NCBI GenBank assembly: GCA_963281255.1
Contig: OY725506.1
Location: 2,089,001 to 2,153,000 of the forward strand
Length of the DNA: 64,000 bases
Direction: 5' to 3'
From: Aphrocallistes beatrix
Taxonomy: Eukaryota; Porifera; Hexactinellida; Sceptrulophora; Aphrocallistidae
Every line of letters begins with the position of its first letter. Positions within the stretch are counted from its first letter, which is position 1. The translations under genes and the position numbers were made by a program. This document shows positions 33,847 through 45,086 of the stretch, piece after piece. The notes beneath the pieces are model-generated. The model did no database searches. It was given only the letters and a program-made list of their open reading frames with translations, and had not been told where the DNA came from.

Positions 33847-34636
33847 CAGGGTTGCCGTGGGGATGAAATTTCAATTCCCATCCCATTCCCATAGGATTCC
33901 TGTGAGAATCCCCATGGGGATTCCTATAGAACCATAGGCGGCGATTTGTACAAATTATTGGGGGGCGAGATTTTTTTCATCATCAGAGGTTAACATAGTT
34001 AATTAACTATCATTATAGTATATCAAGTAACATATGAGTTTATTAATGTATAATGGTAACTAGAAATATAGCAAGGATCCAGATATTTTAACTTTATATC
34101 GAAATTTCAAATATATTTTGTCTCACTTCATTTCAACTTATAAATTCCTTCAATAATTTCTTCATATTAAGGAGATCAAGTTCTTCTTTATATGTTATAA
34201 GCAACAGCGATTAATTTTTGGAAACCAAATAATAAATGTTTATAGTGAGCACCAATTATATAATAATAGTGTGCATTACTTAACATTATTTCACTTTTCC
34301 TAAGTAGTTGGTGTAGATACGCAATAAATATTGGGGGCGAAAATACCTCCTTTAGATATTATTGGGGGGCCGAAAAGACACCTTCGCCCCCTCTAGAAAT
34401 TATTGGGGGGGCAATCGCCCCCTTGCCCCCCAGGATCTCCGCCTATGCATAGGACTCTGTGGGAATCTCCATAGGAATCCTGTGGGAATCCCCATGGAGA
34501 TACCTACAGAAATCCTATGGGAATCCTCATAGGAATCCTGTGAGAATTCCCATAGGAATCCCCACGGGGGAAAAATCATTCCCATCCCATGGGTATGGGA
34601 ATCCCTATGGGGATTCCCATTCCCACGGCAACCCTG
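33847..34636. mobile_element. hAT MITE with CATAGGAATCC tandem repeats, perfect 8-bp duplication
   Basis: The inverted ends CAGGGTTGCCGTGGG (33847) and TCCCACGGCAACCCTG (ending 34636) are flanked on both sides by GCTACTAG (33839-33846 and 34637-34644). The interior is an array of short repeats of the type CCCATAGGAATCCTGTGGGA, most regular at 34448-34570. A second element sits inside at 33933-34447. Confidence 0.9.
33933..34447. mobile_element. MITE with CATAGGCGG ends nested in the hAT MITE
   Basis: The ends CATAGGCGGCGATTT and ATCTCCGCCTATG are inverted, with ATTATTGGGGGGC words near both ends. A target duplication is not clear because the target is itself repetitive (CATAGGA units). The CATAG terminus recalls the P-type elements, but the assignment is open. 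Confidence 0.6.
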
Positions 34637-34852
34637 GCTACTAGTGGGTAGATTTGAAGGGTTGGTCGGCTGCTCTTGAGTAAGCTGAGCGTATAAATAT
34701 TAGTGATCTGAGTGATGTAATTTCTTAATGTCAACAATCTGTATTTTTTGAATTATAACTTTAAACTTCAAATTATGTATTCAAAGCAACGCAAGAATGG
34801 AGAATGCGAAATCAAATGATGAGATATCAACATTTAAATGAATGTTGATGTA

Positions 34853-35323
34853 CACTACTCAGACAAAAGTATTCGTCCACCATTAAAAGCTCCAAATAAA
34901 TACTTTTAAATCGGGTCTATTATAAAAGCATGTGTAACTATAGGAAACTATTTTCGTTGTCAAATTAGTAATCTACACATTTTAATTACCCATATTTGAG
35001 AGCATTAACTCAATTACTTACTCCTAAGTTTAAAAATATTCACCATTTGATACCTGATGCCACTTTTCCCTGTCATGGCCATTATATATGATGGCGATTA
35101 TAGATACAAAGAGGCACAGGTTGATAATTTTCTTATTGAGAATAAGCATCCTGTTGAAAGTTATAAAAATGAGTAATTCGGATGTGTAGTTTACGAATTT
35201 GAAATCAAAAATAGATTATTTCTCACAATTTGAGTGCATATTCCTTTAGTAATGGATTAATTATAATACTAGTTTTATGAAAGTTTTCGTGATAGACAAA
35301 TACTTTTTTTCAGGCGGAGATAC
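34853..35323. mobile_element. Tc1-type MITE, right end worn
   Basis: The left end CACTACTCAGACAAAAGTAT after TA matches the 16667-17143 family. The right end AAATACTTTTTTTCAGGCGG is degraded. The arms are inverted copies. Confidence 0.75.
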
Positions 35324-35550
35324 TTTGAGGGTTGAATATAATGATAATAATGCTTAGGTCAATCTTAAACGGTTTTCAATAAACTAAATCTATAATATTC
35401 AAATTAGATTTTTCCGAGATTTAAGAGTGTTACGTCAGTGTGTTGTCCGCTGCGAAATCGAATAAAATACCTTCGAGACTGGGAATCGAAAATTACCATT
35501 CTAATCTCAAACAAACAGAACAATAAGGGAAAAGATATACAGTCGACTCC

Positions 35551-35668
35551 GCTTAATAGGGTCACATGAGTTAGAGACATTTGGCCCCGATAAAGCGGAG
35601 AATCCCATTAACCGAAAATAAAGCTATTGACCCGATTAAACAGTGACCCTATTAAGCGGAGTCGACTG
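35551..35668. mobile_element. pogo/Tigger-type MITE, short (CTCCGCTTAATAGGGT family)
   Basis: The ends CAGTCGACTCCGCTTAATAG and CTATTAAGCGGAGTCGACTG form a perfect inverted pair. The left flank is TA. At 118 bp it is a shorter relative of 25095-25282. Confidence 0.85.
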
Positions 35669-35802
35669 GATTTAAATATCGGGATCTTATTAGAATCTTA
35701 TACATGTATATAGTTAGAACTAATTACCAATGATCGATTAACTGAAAGTTAAATTGCTGATCCATTTTAGTATCCGAAATAAACTAATATTACTTCTTTT
35801 AA

Positions 35803-37706
35803 GGATACCGCCCTCGAAAAACTTTGCCTGACGTAAAAACCCGGCAAATTTGTTATTGTTAATTCCATCGTATAACTGAGCGGTCTACCATCTGATTGTA
35901 CTAGTTGGAAGGGAATTTATTTTGATTTTTATGAGTTAACATCCAAAGTTTAGCGTTACTAAAAATTGAAAAATTATCGGAGGTTTTTGACGCATTCATC
36001 AATTGGTTTCTTACTCATTTAATATTTTTTTAATGATATGGATCTCAAAGGTGTTTTGGCCCCATTGGAGATTATAAAACACAAATATTTAGAGGAAAGG
36101 TCAAATGTAATACAATCAAAATAGATCAATAAGGTAGTTTATTTAAATAATGCTCGGAAAATCGCATTTTTGAGATAATATATTTAGCGATCATCGAATC
36201 AGAAATAAAATTATGATCGTTTCAAAGAAAAATTTGTTCGGATCCGACAATTTGTTCTTAATATATCGCTTATTATAGGTAAAGTTCGGGCATAATATCT
36301 CACTATAGTCCCGAAAGATGCCGATGTCATATCTTAAAAACTATTGAAGATAAATAATATATTATAATCTATAATGAAAGGATATATGCGAAAATATATA
36401 GGTTCCTCAAACATTCCTTTGTCAAAAAATAAATATTTCTCGACTAATCATTGAGTTGATTGTAATACAAATTCTATGGAGAACTTTGAGTATATTAGAA
36501 AATGCCGAATCTAATCATGAAAAATGTATCCGAATGTGGCTATTATGCTAAATAATGAATACAATTGTCGTTAATAATGTATACAGAAAAAATGGAAAAC
36601 TTTTGATAATTATTTTGAAAGTTTTGGCCTTGGACCTCCCCCATAATCGGTCTAAAACCCCTCCCCGTTTAGAGTCTAAAAAGTGTATCTCTCTATCTCT
36701 GTAAATATAACCCCAAATTCTTAGTTCTCACTTCCTAATATACTTTTTATGAGGGTATATATGATTCTTTGATAATAATTGCACTACATCCTATGGAATG
36801 TTAAGTTTTATATTTTTGTCATATGAGTAGCATTTTTCGAAAATCCTAACTTGGAATCTATAGGTCGTAGACCTTCGTTCTAACCTAATATACTTTCTGG
36901 AAGCTCTTTATTCATTCTAAACTGATAGATTATTCTTCGTAGTACTAGGAATATGAATTATTATTCACAGTTATCACAAAATATTCGGGGTTAGGGGCCT
37001 CAAGGAAATTTGTGCATTTTCAGGGTACTCTTGCTATTTTATGTAAATATTTGGTTCGAATATACCTAAATCAGCAGTATAAATGCGAATAAATGTCTGT
37101 GAATGCTTTTATTCATTTTAATAACTCATTTTACATTGTTCTTAACATCTAAACTTAAAATCTCAATATCTCGAGACTTTAAAATTTCAAAATTGACCGT
37201 CTTTACAAAATTTAAGTCAAAATTGGTTTAAGGTAGAGGTTTGAAAATTTGAGTTGTTCCACATCATTAGGCGATGAACGTAGGACCACTATATTTTCGA
37301 TATCTTATAACTTGGTGAATATATTCCTGATTTCCCAAAAAAACAGACATTTTTCGCCTTTTTTTCGGACACCGATAAAATTTACAATTTTTGTCATTTT
37401 AACTTTCTTTTGGTCCTATGAAGTGGCAAATATGAGCAAATATGATTTTGGAAGCATTTGTTTACTTGGTATGTCCTAAACAATTCCTTGAGTGTCCAGA
37501 TTTCTACCGTTAAGATGGCTAGCGATAATCGAAATAAACAGACTTTGAGACACTGTATCTCAAAAACTAGAAATGAGAATCAAAAACGGTTTGGAATGTG
37601 TAAGTATTTCTTGACGGAGATACCTGCCCACGTTTAACATTTCTTATAGCTCTACTTTCACCGTATGCTGTAAGCCAAATCATATGATTTTTCGAGGGCG
37701 GTATCC
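35803..37706. mobile_element. Family B: 1.9-kb non-coding element flanked by TTAA
   Basis: The inverted ends are GGATACCGCCCTCGAAAAA and TTTTTCGAGGGCGGTATCC, each flanked by TTAA. The element is 1904 bp and AT-rich, without an open frame shared between copies. The other copies are 45087-46984, 56515-58860 and pieces at 62896-63574 and 63883-64000. TTAA targets are used by piggyBac and Kolobok. piggyBac ends normally begin CC rather than GG, so the superfamily is open. Confidence 0.85.
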
Positions 37707-37766
37707 TTAAATTAAAGGAAATTAAAATAAAAAGTAAAAACAACAACAAACTAATTATAGCCTTAC

Positions 37767-38318
37767 TTTACTTGCAGTTTCATCTATCTTCTGGATATAT
37801 TCATTTTCATTTTCGTGCTGAAAGACATATTTAGTTTCAAAAATTTTAGAATTTGGCTCAATAATTTTAGATCTCTTTTCAATAATTTGTTTCGAATTGG
37901 TCTCCGTAATAGATGAATGTTTAAATATAGTATTATTATTCTTCCTTTGTAAATATGCACCTTGTTGTTGAAACTGTGTATATTCATATAAACTAGAGGC
38001 TAAAGCAATATATTCTTTACTTGAAGGATAAAAATAGTTAAAGCAATGTGACTTCAGAATAGTAAAAATTACTTGCGATAAACACCTGGACTGTGAGAGA
38101 GTGCTAAGATAAAATATTATCACAAAACGATTATTTGACAAGGGCAATTCAGGTTCATAAATTATCAGTGTGCTGTCTTGATAACATTTCCAACGAAATT
38201 TCACAAGACATTTGACTGTAGCAATATTGAACTTAAGAAAGTATAAAGATGTCTTACAATTGAGAGAATGGCAATGTTCAAGATTCAATTCTTTAGAGTT
38301 AACGTGAGTTGAAGAAAT
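37767..38318 (-). CDS. Candidate internal exon of a host gene, 184 codons
   Basis: Minus strand. The acceptor TTAG (38322-38319) and donor GTAAGG (37766-37761) bound an open stretch of exactly 552 nt, phase 0 at both ends. The peptide starts ISSTHVNSKELNLEHC, has a segment LVKFRWKCYQDSTLIIYEPE and a hydrophobic patch VIIFYLSTLSQ. It ends in a charged, Gln/Asn-rich tail. It matches no transposase I know. The exon at 42910-43314 upstream ends in phase 0, so the two could be joined across a 4.6-kb intron that holds a mariner and several MITEs. The product is unknown. Confidence 0.4.
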
Positions 38319-38583
38319 CTAAGGAATAATTAATAAATAAACACGAGAAAAAATAAGAATAATGGCAAATGCAATTTGGGATATGATTCTTTTAGTAATG
38401 TTTTAAACAACATATATATTTTTTACAGTTGATGATTTATTTACAATCATCATATTTTAGAAGACAAGCGTATTTATTCATAAAGTAAAAAAGACTAAAG
38501 ATAATATTATAAAATCGAATTCAGTTATTGATTAATGCTATCAAGCCGTATCTAATGTATAGAAGTATTCACCATTAACATAA

Positions 38584-39240
38584 TCCGGATACCGGATAAT
38601 TTTTTAGCTAGCTATCCGATATCCGGATATCCTTTTAACAGTATGTATATTTGAATTTTACACAATTTGTTAGCTGATTCAATGATACATATAGTATATA
38701 TTACTTAATAAACATGTTTATCGATGATCTAAATCTAGTAGAGCTAGGAGATAGTGTTTAGTTCTCTAGTTTTCGGGAGTAACTTCTTAAAAAAAACATA
38801 AACCATCTGTATCGTCACCAAACACACTTCTTTTTAGTTACAAATTAGTTATAAATCTTGTGCTTTGAAAGACAATGTATCACACTTATACAACCATCTT
38901 TACAAGAAAATTCGGTATATCGAGCGTTGCATCATGTTATATCACTGTCTCGAGAAAAATGAAAAATTTTCGCAAATTTCTTTCAATTAAGTTTGTCATA
39001 TTTTCAAAATCCTAATTGATGTTAATCTCATAGAATATACCAACATCTAGGCTTCTACAATGAGCATTTTACGGAAATTGTCGGCCCTAAGGCGAGTAAC
39101 ATAAACAAATATCTCTGGCAATTGATACACATCAATATCAGTGAAGTTGTAAATAATAAAATGACTCAGCAAAAATATCTACCTACGCTTTGTTAAATAT
39201 CCGGATATTCGACTAATTACCATCCGGATCCGGATAGATA
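38584..39240. mobile_element. MITE with CCGGAT-rich inverted ends
   Basis: The left end (ATCCGGATACCGGATAAT then TATCCGATATCCGGATATCC) and the right end (AATATCCGGATATTCG then CATCCGGATCCGGAT) are inverted relatives. The interior is AT-rich without a gene. The target duplication and class are not determined. Confidence 0.6.
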
Positions 39241-39376
39241 TAGTAACTTGGAAATCGGGATTCCAAAAACAAGTCATATCTAAGTTTTCAAAGATTCAAA
39301 GATTCAGGGCTCGTGAATCCATGGTCAAAATATCACCGATGTCATTTTTCTAGATAAATGAGAAATTTCTCAAATA

Positions 39377-40710
39377 CTAGGGCATTCAAAAAGTCTTGCG
39401 GGTCATACCATAAAATAATAAATAAATGTCATAGAATATGTTTCAATGTATTATTTATTCGAAATACCCCCCTCCTACTTCTACACAGCGTTTCAATCAT
39501 TCCACCCACTTTATGAATGCATTTCTGTACTCTTCTTCGGGGATGGATTTGAAGAAGTGGTACAGGGCCGACCCGAGGGTTTGTTTCGACTCAAATTCCC
39601 TGCCTTGAAGGTATATTTTGAGCTTGGGGAATAGCCAAAAATCACAGGGAGCTAGGTCTGGTGAGTAGGGTGGGTGGGGAAGTAAATCTAACCCCTCTGA
39701 TTCCAAGAAATTTTTAGTGAGCTTGGCTGTATGGGAGCTAGCATTATCTATCAATAATTTTATTCCCCTCATTTTAGCCTTGGGACGGAGCTCTTCCACG
39801 TTTTTTATTAGGTTTGGAAGTACTTTCTCTGTAAAAAACGTTGGGTTTACTCTTTTACCACTTTCAGAAGGTATTTGCAAGACTATTCCACTACTATTGA
39901 AGAAGATCGTGTACATGACCTTCGGTTTTCTGAAGTCGGGCCTAGGAATTTGGGCCGGTCTTTCGTCCCCTCTCACTCATGATCGCATTTTATACTTGCT
40001 GTAAGGGGTTGAATAATAGACCCAAGTCTCATCCCGTTATAACTTCAGCTAGGCGTCTAGGATCACAACCGTCAAAGGTTTCCAGGAGTTTCTTGGCAGT
40101 CTTTACACTTGCGAGCTTTCGTTGATCGCCGAGGTTATGTGGGACCCACTTACCGCAAATGGATCGGAAACCAAGCTGAGTAGTCAGAATGGAATGAATG
40201 GCCCCCCGATGAAATCTCCATACTCTGCTCTAACTGCTCGATTGTTATACACTTATCTTCCCTGACTTTGCTCTCGATTAGAGCGACATTCTCTGGGGTG
40301 CTGACGGACACCGGTCTCCCAGATCGAGGTAGATCTGACACGTCTGTATTTCCAGACTGAAATCGTGCAGCCCATCGCTCTACCGTTGATCTGGAAGGGC
40401 AATCCATGCACAATACCTCCTGCAACTCATTGTAGATGAGTACCGGCTGGATGCGGAGTTTTGTGCGAAACTCAATGTAAGCTCTCCATTTCAGATTAAA
40501 ATTGTCATCCTTGGAAGCCATAATTTTACCAGTATGTTGAAATGATGTGTGAATAAATTGATCAGAAATTTGCAATTTTTATTCAATCAAGCTAAGATTT
40601 TCAGTAAATCAAGCTAAGATATATGGTTGTGTTATAGATGAAAACTGATGTATTCACTATTATAGTCTGCGAAATATACCATGACCCGCAAGACTTATTG
40701 AACGCCCTAG
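39377..40710 (-). mobile_element. mariner (DD34D) transposon, 1334 bp
   Basis: The inverted ends CTAGGGCATTCAAAAAGTCT and AGACTTATTGAACGCCCTAG are flanked by TA. The ends extend inward with TTGCGGGTCAT and its complement. Size and gene content are normal for mariner. It lies in the possible host intron between 38318 and 42910. Confidence 0.9.
39497..40521 (-). pseudogene. mariner transposase, frameshifted
   Basis: Mariner transposase cuts and pastes its element into TA. The start ATG 40521 gives MASKDDNFNLKWRAYIEFRT, then LPRSGRP linking two helix-turn-helix parts. Frame is lost near 40205 after SMEISSG. The first catalytic motif (normally ITGDETW) is damaged near 40030, where bases are missing. 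A stop lies near 39980. The last part is intact: LLIDNASSHTAK with the second Asp and YSPDLAPCDFWLFP with the third, 34 residues apart. The total span of about 341 codons is the family length. The gene is inactive. Confidence 0.85.
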
Positions 40711-40987
40711 TATAATAAAGTACTAATTTTAGCATTTGAGATAACTAGATCAACACTGTGGCATATGCTTATTTTTGTTTATACATTTTTAATGATAATC
40801 ATCTGGCATTCCAATTTCAAAGAGACGAATCATTACGATGAACATTCGAATAGAATGATTTTCGAATCTTTGAAATTTATTTAATATATAGCATATTAAA
40901 ACAATATTTATTCATTATTAGGAGTTAAAAATCAAATTCAGTTTTTTGAATTTTTCAAAGATAATATTACTATGTATGCCAGATATA

Positions 40988-41462
40988 CACTGCCTGAACA
41001 AAAGTATTCATTCACCCCATAATACCCCATTCAAATAGTTATAATACTGATTTATTTAGAGCTTCAAGAATATTTAATTTGTGAGAGATACACTTAATTT
41101 AACAAATTCGAATTCTCCACATTCAAATTACCCGCTTAATGAGTTTTCAACTTAATTACTCTTCTTCAAGATTAAGTATTTTTAGCATTTGCTTTCCTAT
41201 GCCACATGTCGCGAGTGATCACCATTGTATATGATGGCATTGGTGGTATGAGGTGGCACAGTTTGAAAAATTTTAACCTTGTGGGAGTGTAAACAAGTTG
41301 AAAGATTAAAAAGTGAGTAATTCGAATATGGAGAATTCGAAATTGAAGTTAAATAAAGCGTATCTATTACCAATTAAATACCTTGACTCGCTAAATAAAT
41401 CAGTATTATAACTATTTGTATGGGGAATAATGGGGTGTACGAATACTTTTGTTCAAGCAGTG
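40988..41462. mobile_element. Tc1-type MITE, complete reference copy
   Basis: The ends CACTGCCTGAACAAAAGTAT and ATACTTTTGTTCAAGCAGTG are flanked by TA, and the arms are inverted for most of their length. It is the best copy of the family also seen at 9030 and 11797. Confidence 0.9.
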
Positions 41463-41514
41463 TATATCTGCTCACATTGATCATTTATAAGGTAGATAAC
41501 ATCTCATCCTTCTT

Positions 41515-41737
41515 CACCTAAATTTCATCCTTCTTCACCTAAAATCGAAAGTGTCGTAGTAGAAAACTAAGGCATAAAAAGGAGTCAATGACATCATAAT
41601 CCATGATGAGTCGACATTTTCATCTAAGATAATGACTTAGTGGAGCCATAGTCAAAAGATTCCCACAGGCCAAAAAATCTACCTTCTTTCTGTGCATGGC
41701 AGTTTCAATAAATCAATTCGTTACAAATATACTGGTA
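41515..41737 (-). mobile_element. Hel-A core fragment
   Basis: Only the 5' half of the core, in reverse (TCATCCTTCTTCACC to AATCAATTCGTTACAAATAT). Both termini are missing. Confidence 0.7.
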
Positions 41738-41754
41738 CTACATAAAATGCATTA

Positions 41755-42425
41755 CAGGGACTTGCGGATTAGAAGATGGATGAACTAATACTTGTGTTGC
41801 TTTAAATCATGTATTACCAGCATTCAAATATGGTGTCAAACTACCCATAACCGTTGTTAAGATTTAGATTTGTCATCATATGATCGTGCAATAAGTTAAA
41901 TTTGTGACAAATTTAGAATTTTAGATTCGGTTTAAGGACACTTCTAAGTGTTTTTATCATAAGAATTCTCGCATTGAACTGAGGTGTGAATGAGTTTTGC
42001 GATGCGAAAATTCGGAATTTTTCATGGGATATTGCTACATTCCAGTGTGGCTATCGAAACAATTTTGGTCAGTTGGGATTATATATTGAAACATGCCAAA
42101 GCTAGACGTTCAAATTTAACTACTTCTTTTTAAGCGATATAATAATTTCTACGCCTTAATTCAAAGGTCTAGGAGAAAATCAACAAATTATCAAATGTGA
42201 CCAAATGATAAATTGTTTATTAACTCGTAAATTTAGATATATAATTTACATTATCCCATTAAATAGCTTGTTCGCAATCAAATAGAATTAAATTTTAATG
42301 TCTAGCTTTTGCGGTTTGCAAGATATGACCTCAACTGACCAAAAGACATTCCCACAGCAACACTGGAATGTAACAACATTTGATGAAAAATTTTAAATTT
42401 TCGGTTTTGTGTAGATTTTTTGAAT
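41755..42425. mobile_element. Fold-back P-FB element, worn
   Basis: Matches 18661-19723 through ATGTATTACCAGCATTCAAA, TCATCATATGATCGTGCAAT and the inverted right arm (GTAACAACATTTGATGAAAA). The CATAGC termini are not recognisable. Confidence 0.65.
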
Positions 42426-42454
42426 TTTTAAAAATTGCTAGACTAGCTTCCAAC

Positions 42455-42725
42455 GGTTTACATGGGTTTTTTAAGGATGTAGATTTCGACTATTATATTT
42501 TCAGATCAATATGATAAATTATTTGTACACTTTTGTTTAAATTAGATACATAAAGTAAACGAATTACAAAAATAGGCTAGACTGGCTTCCAATGGTTGAT
42601 ATGGGATTGTGAAGGGTGTATATTTCGAATATCATATTTTCGAAGCTACATTAGAGATTATTTGTTAACATTTGTTTGCAATATTTATATAAAGTAATCA
42701 AGTTCCCAAAATAGGCTAGATTGAG
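42455..42725. repeat. Two-copy tandem repeat, about 130-bp unit
   Basis: Two units, each with TAGACTRGCTTCCAAYGGTT and a TTTAAATTAGATACATAAAG-like end, lie immediately before a Hel-A 3' block (42731). The same unit occurs in reverse at 59955-60235 beside another Hel-A end. It may be an internal tandem array of a longer Hel-A relative. Confidence 0.65.
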
Positions 42726-42730
42726 TAATT

Positions 42731-42806
42731 CCAGGCGCCCGCAGGGAGACTCTGCGGACACATGGTGTCCGTAAGCCGCGCAGCGCAAGCAATCGAAGCT
42801 CGCTTG
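42731..42806 (+). mobile_element. Hel-A 3' terminal block without its core
   Basis: The GC-rich end CCAGGCGCCCGCAGGGAGAC ... GGACACATGGTGTCC ... GAAGCTCGCTTG follows the 130-bp tandem repeat directly. This is the same junction, in mirror image, as near 59952. Confidence 0.75.
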
Positions 42807-42909
42807 TATTTTAAAAAACATGGTAAAAAAATTATAAGAAAAGAAATATTTTAAAATAAACATGCAGTAAATTGAATTATAGATGCAAGAGAAAGTTACA
42901 AATACTTAC

Positions 42910-43314
42910 ACTCTTTGTAACTCTGAAAATAAAATTCCATTCTACAAATTCTGCAGGATCAATAATTGCATTCAATAATTGCTTTATAGATAAAGTAGAA
43001 AGGAAAGATAACGAACAAACATTGGAAGAGGATGTATGAGGGAAATAAGATCCATTAGGAATCCATATTCTTCTCCCATTTTGTATTTGCGTACAATTCC
43101 ACTGTTTGGAAGATAAAGAGTGTTGCTTCTGAAAAATATTATGAAGAAAATCAATATCCTTGAAATTTGCAATGAATTTGTTATTAAATTTCAAATTTAA
43201 TTTTAGTAAAGTTTTAACAATCACAAAAAGTAATAAAAAGAATAAAATGAAAAGAAAAAATTTGGAAATATATGTTGGCATGCCAATAAAATTCTCATTT
43301 GAATCTGCTTCCAT
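42910..43314 (-). CDS. Candidate first exon of a host membrane protein
   Basis: Minus strand. ATG 43314 opens MEADSNENFIGMPTYISKFF, followed by a strong membrane segment (LFILFFLLLFVIVKTLLKL, about residues 21-40). The rest has WNCTQIQNGRRIWIPNG and IIDPAEFVEWNFIFRVTKS. The frame stays open for 405 nt to AGT at 42910 and is followed by GTAAGT, a consensus donor, in phase 0. A short N-terminal tail with one membrane helix suggests a type II or signal-anchored protein. I do not recognise the family. The proposed next exon is 37767-38318. Confidence 0.45.
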
Positions 43315-43647
43315 TATGAAATGCTTAAAATTAAATTTTTGGTCTGATCATAACAAATAGTAAAAAATGAAACAAATTAAAAAATCAAAAGAAGCTGCAA
43401 AAATATTACATTAAATAAATAATGAAAGAATTCATAAATGAAGAGCGATCTTTTGTTGTAATGGGCATTCAAAAAATACTAATCCCATGTATATTTCAAT
43501 TAACGTGCTAGAATAATATCGAGTAACCAGGGCAATTATACATAACCAAGTCTACCTTACAGCAAAACTTAGACTGAGTTGATTACTCAATTATTTCTTA
43601 TATTATATTGATTTTTCGAAACCTACTTTTTGACATTGATATTTTTC

Positions 43648-44240
43648 ATGGCTTCTCGTTCAAATTTTCCAGAATTGGAACAACGGACGGATATTAAATT
43701 TCGCACAATACTCGAAAACTCTCCAAAGAGTTGGTACCGATATTTGGATGACGCAGTATCATATTCAATTGTCAGGATATGGGTAAATCTATTTAGGGAA
43801 GGAAGAGCCTCTGTTGAAGATGTATTTCGTCCTGAAAGGACAAAATCGGCGACAAACCAGGATAAATTGGCTGAGGTAAGATATTAATGGAGTCTATCCC
43901 TTAATATTCTATTGAAAACGTAACCAAACATGTCAACATTGGTGCAAACACGATCCTGACTCCGGAATTGGAATTGAGGAAGATCCAAGCGGATGGGTGC
44001 CACATTGCTTAATTTTGCTGCAAAAGGTCGCTAGACTCGAAATGACTAAAGAAAACCTTGCAATTTATGAACAAGGCGACCCAAGACGTTAATTAGAAAT
44101 TGTAGCAGGAGACGAAACATGGATGCAGCTTAAACCAGCGATTTGAAGGCTGGTTGGCAGGGTATGACTGAACAAAGAGAGGTACCCCAGCTGTTTATGA
44201 GTCCGACAACTAAAAATGCAGTTGTAGACTTTTTGTAGTA
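43648..44240 (+). pseudogene. mariner transposase relic (second lineage)
   Basis: ATG 43648 gives MASRSNFPELEQRTDIKFRT, then LDDAVSYSIVRIWVNLFREG and DVFRPERTKSATNQDKL, the N-terminal helix-turn-helix region of a mariner-type transposase. Beyond 43887 only fragments in different frames remain (ENLAIYEQGDPRR near 44060, GDETWM near 44110 with the first catalytic Asp). It differs from the mariner at 39377. No terminal repeats were found. Confidence 0.7.
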
Positions 44241-45086
44241 TAAATGAAATAGTATCTACTTATTTTTTTAGGAGTAAAATACAAAGTCACATAAAGTACA
44301 AACATTTCGGTAAAAACAATAAGGGATCAAAAAAAGTTATTTGATTCGAAAGATGGGAATGATGTTTAAATTTGAAAAAGGCAACAGCACCCTTTGGAGG
44401 ATAATTTGCCTAAAATGACGACTTGGCTCATTTTATTTGAATATAAATTTTGAAGCATCATAACTTCCTTAAAAGGGATTTTTTCAATTAAGGCTAGAGT
44501 AGCCAACTATTGTATTAGGCTGTTTAGGTAACTCTATACTAGTACAGTATACATGAATCCTTACTATAGTCGTTACATGGAATAAGAATGAATGTAATTC
44601 TGAATGCCTTAACATGCATATATTTTAATGAACTTACTTTTAATTCTGGTTTAGTGATATTTTGCAACTTGTTATCGAGTGAATTTTCGCATAGAGTTGC
44701 TTTATTGGAAAATATATTGTAATATTGTTGCTGATTTCTGATTTTAGCGGGGTTTTAAATATTTTTGCACCAAACCTGTCTCCCATTTTAATTCTATGCA
44801 ATAAATAAAAATATGGCTGATATATTGCAAGTTTCAACCCTATTATACACGAATTAAATCATATTAACCCCTTTTTTAACCATACCTTTAGCCTTAAAAT
44901 TTTTAAAATCCATTGTTTGTCCAATATTGAAATGTTGATAAAATGAAAAATAAAGTATACTATTCTTCATTAATCATATCTGAGTCATAATGTACTTTTG
45001 GAGGTGTTCGGGGTTGAAAATTCTAAAAATATTGATCCTCATACTCAGTGAATGAAAAAAAGTTCATTTAGTGGGTCCCTCCAGCC
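44241..45086. other. No gene seen
   Basis: AT-rich sequence with short frames only, no family match and no clear repeat ends. Confidence 0.4.

Noticed and set aside
33933-34447. Assigning the CATAGGCGG-ended MITE to the P superfamily
   Set aside because: The flanks do not give a 7- or 8-bp duplication in register, and the target is repetitive; the short shared CATAG word is not enough.
34459-34644. Repetitive Gly/Ile/Pro-rich peptide frames on both strands
   Set aside because: They are translations of the CATAGGAATCC tandem array in the hAT MITE, not a protein.
37249-37479. 76-codon frame inside family B
   Set aside because: The frame is not kept in the matching part of the copy at 45087-46984, so it is not a conserved gene of the element.
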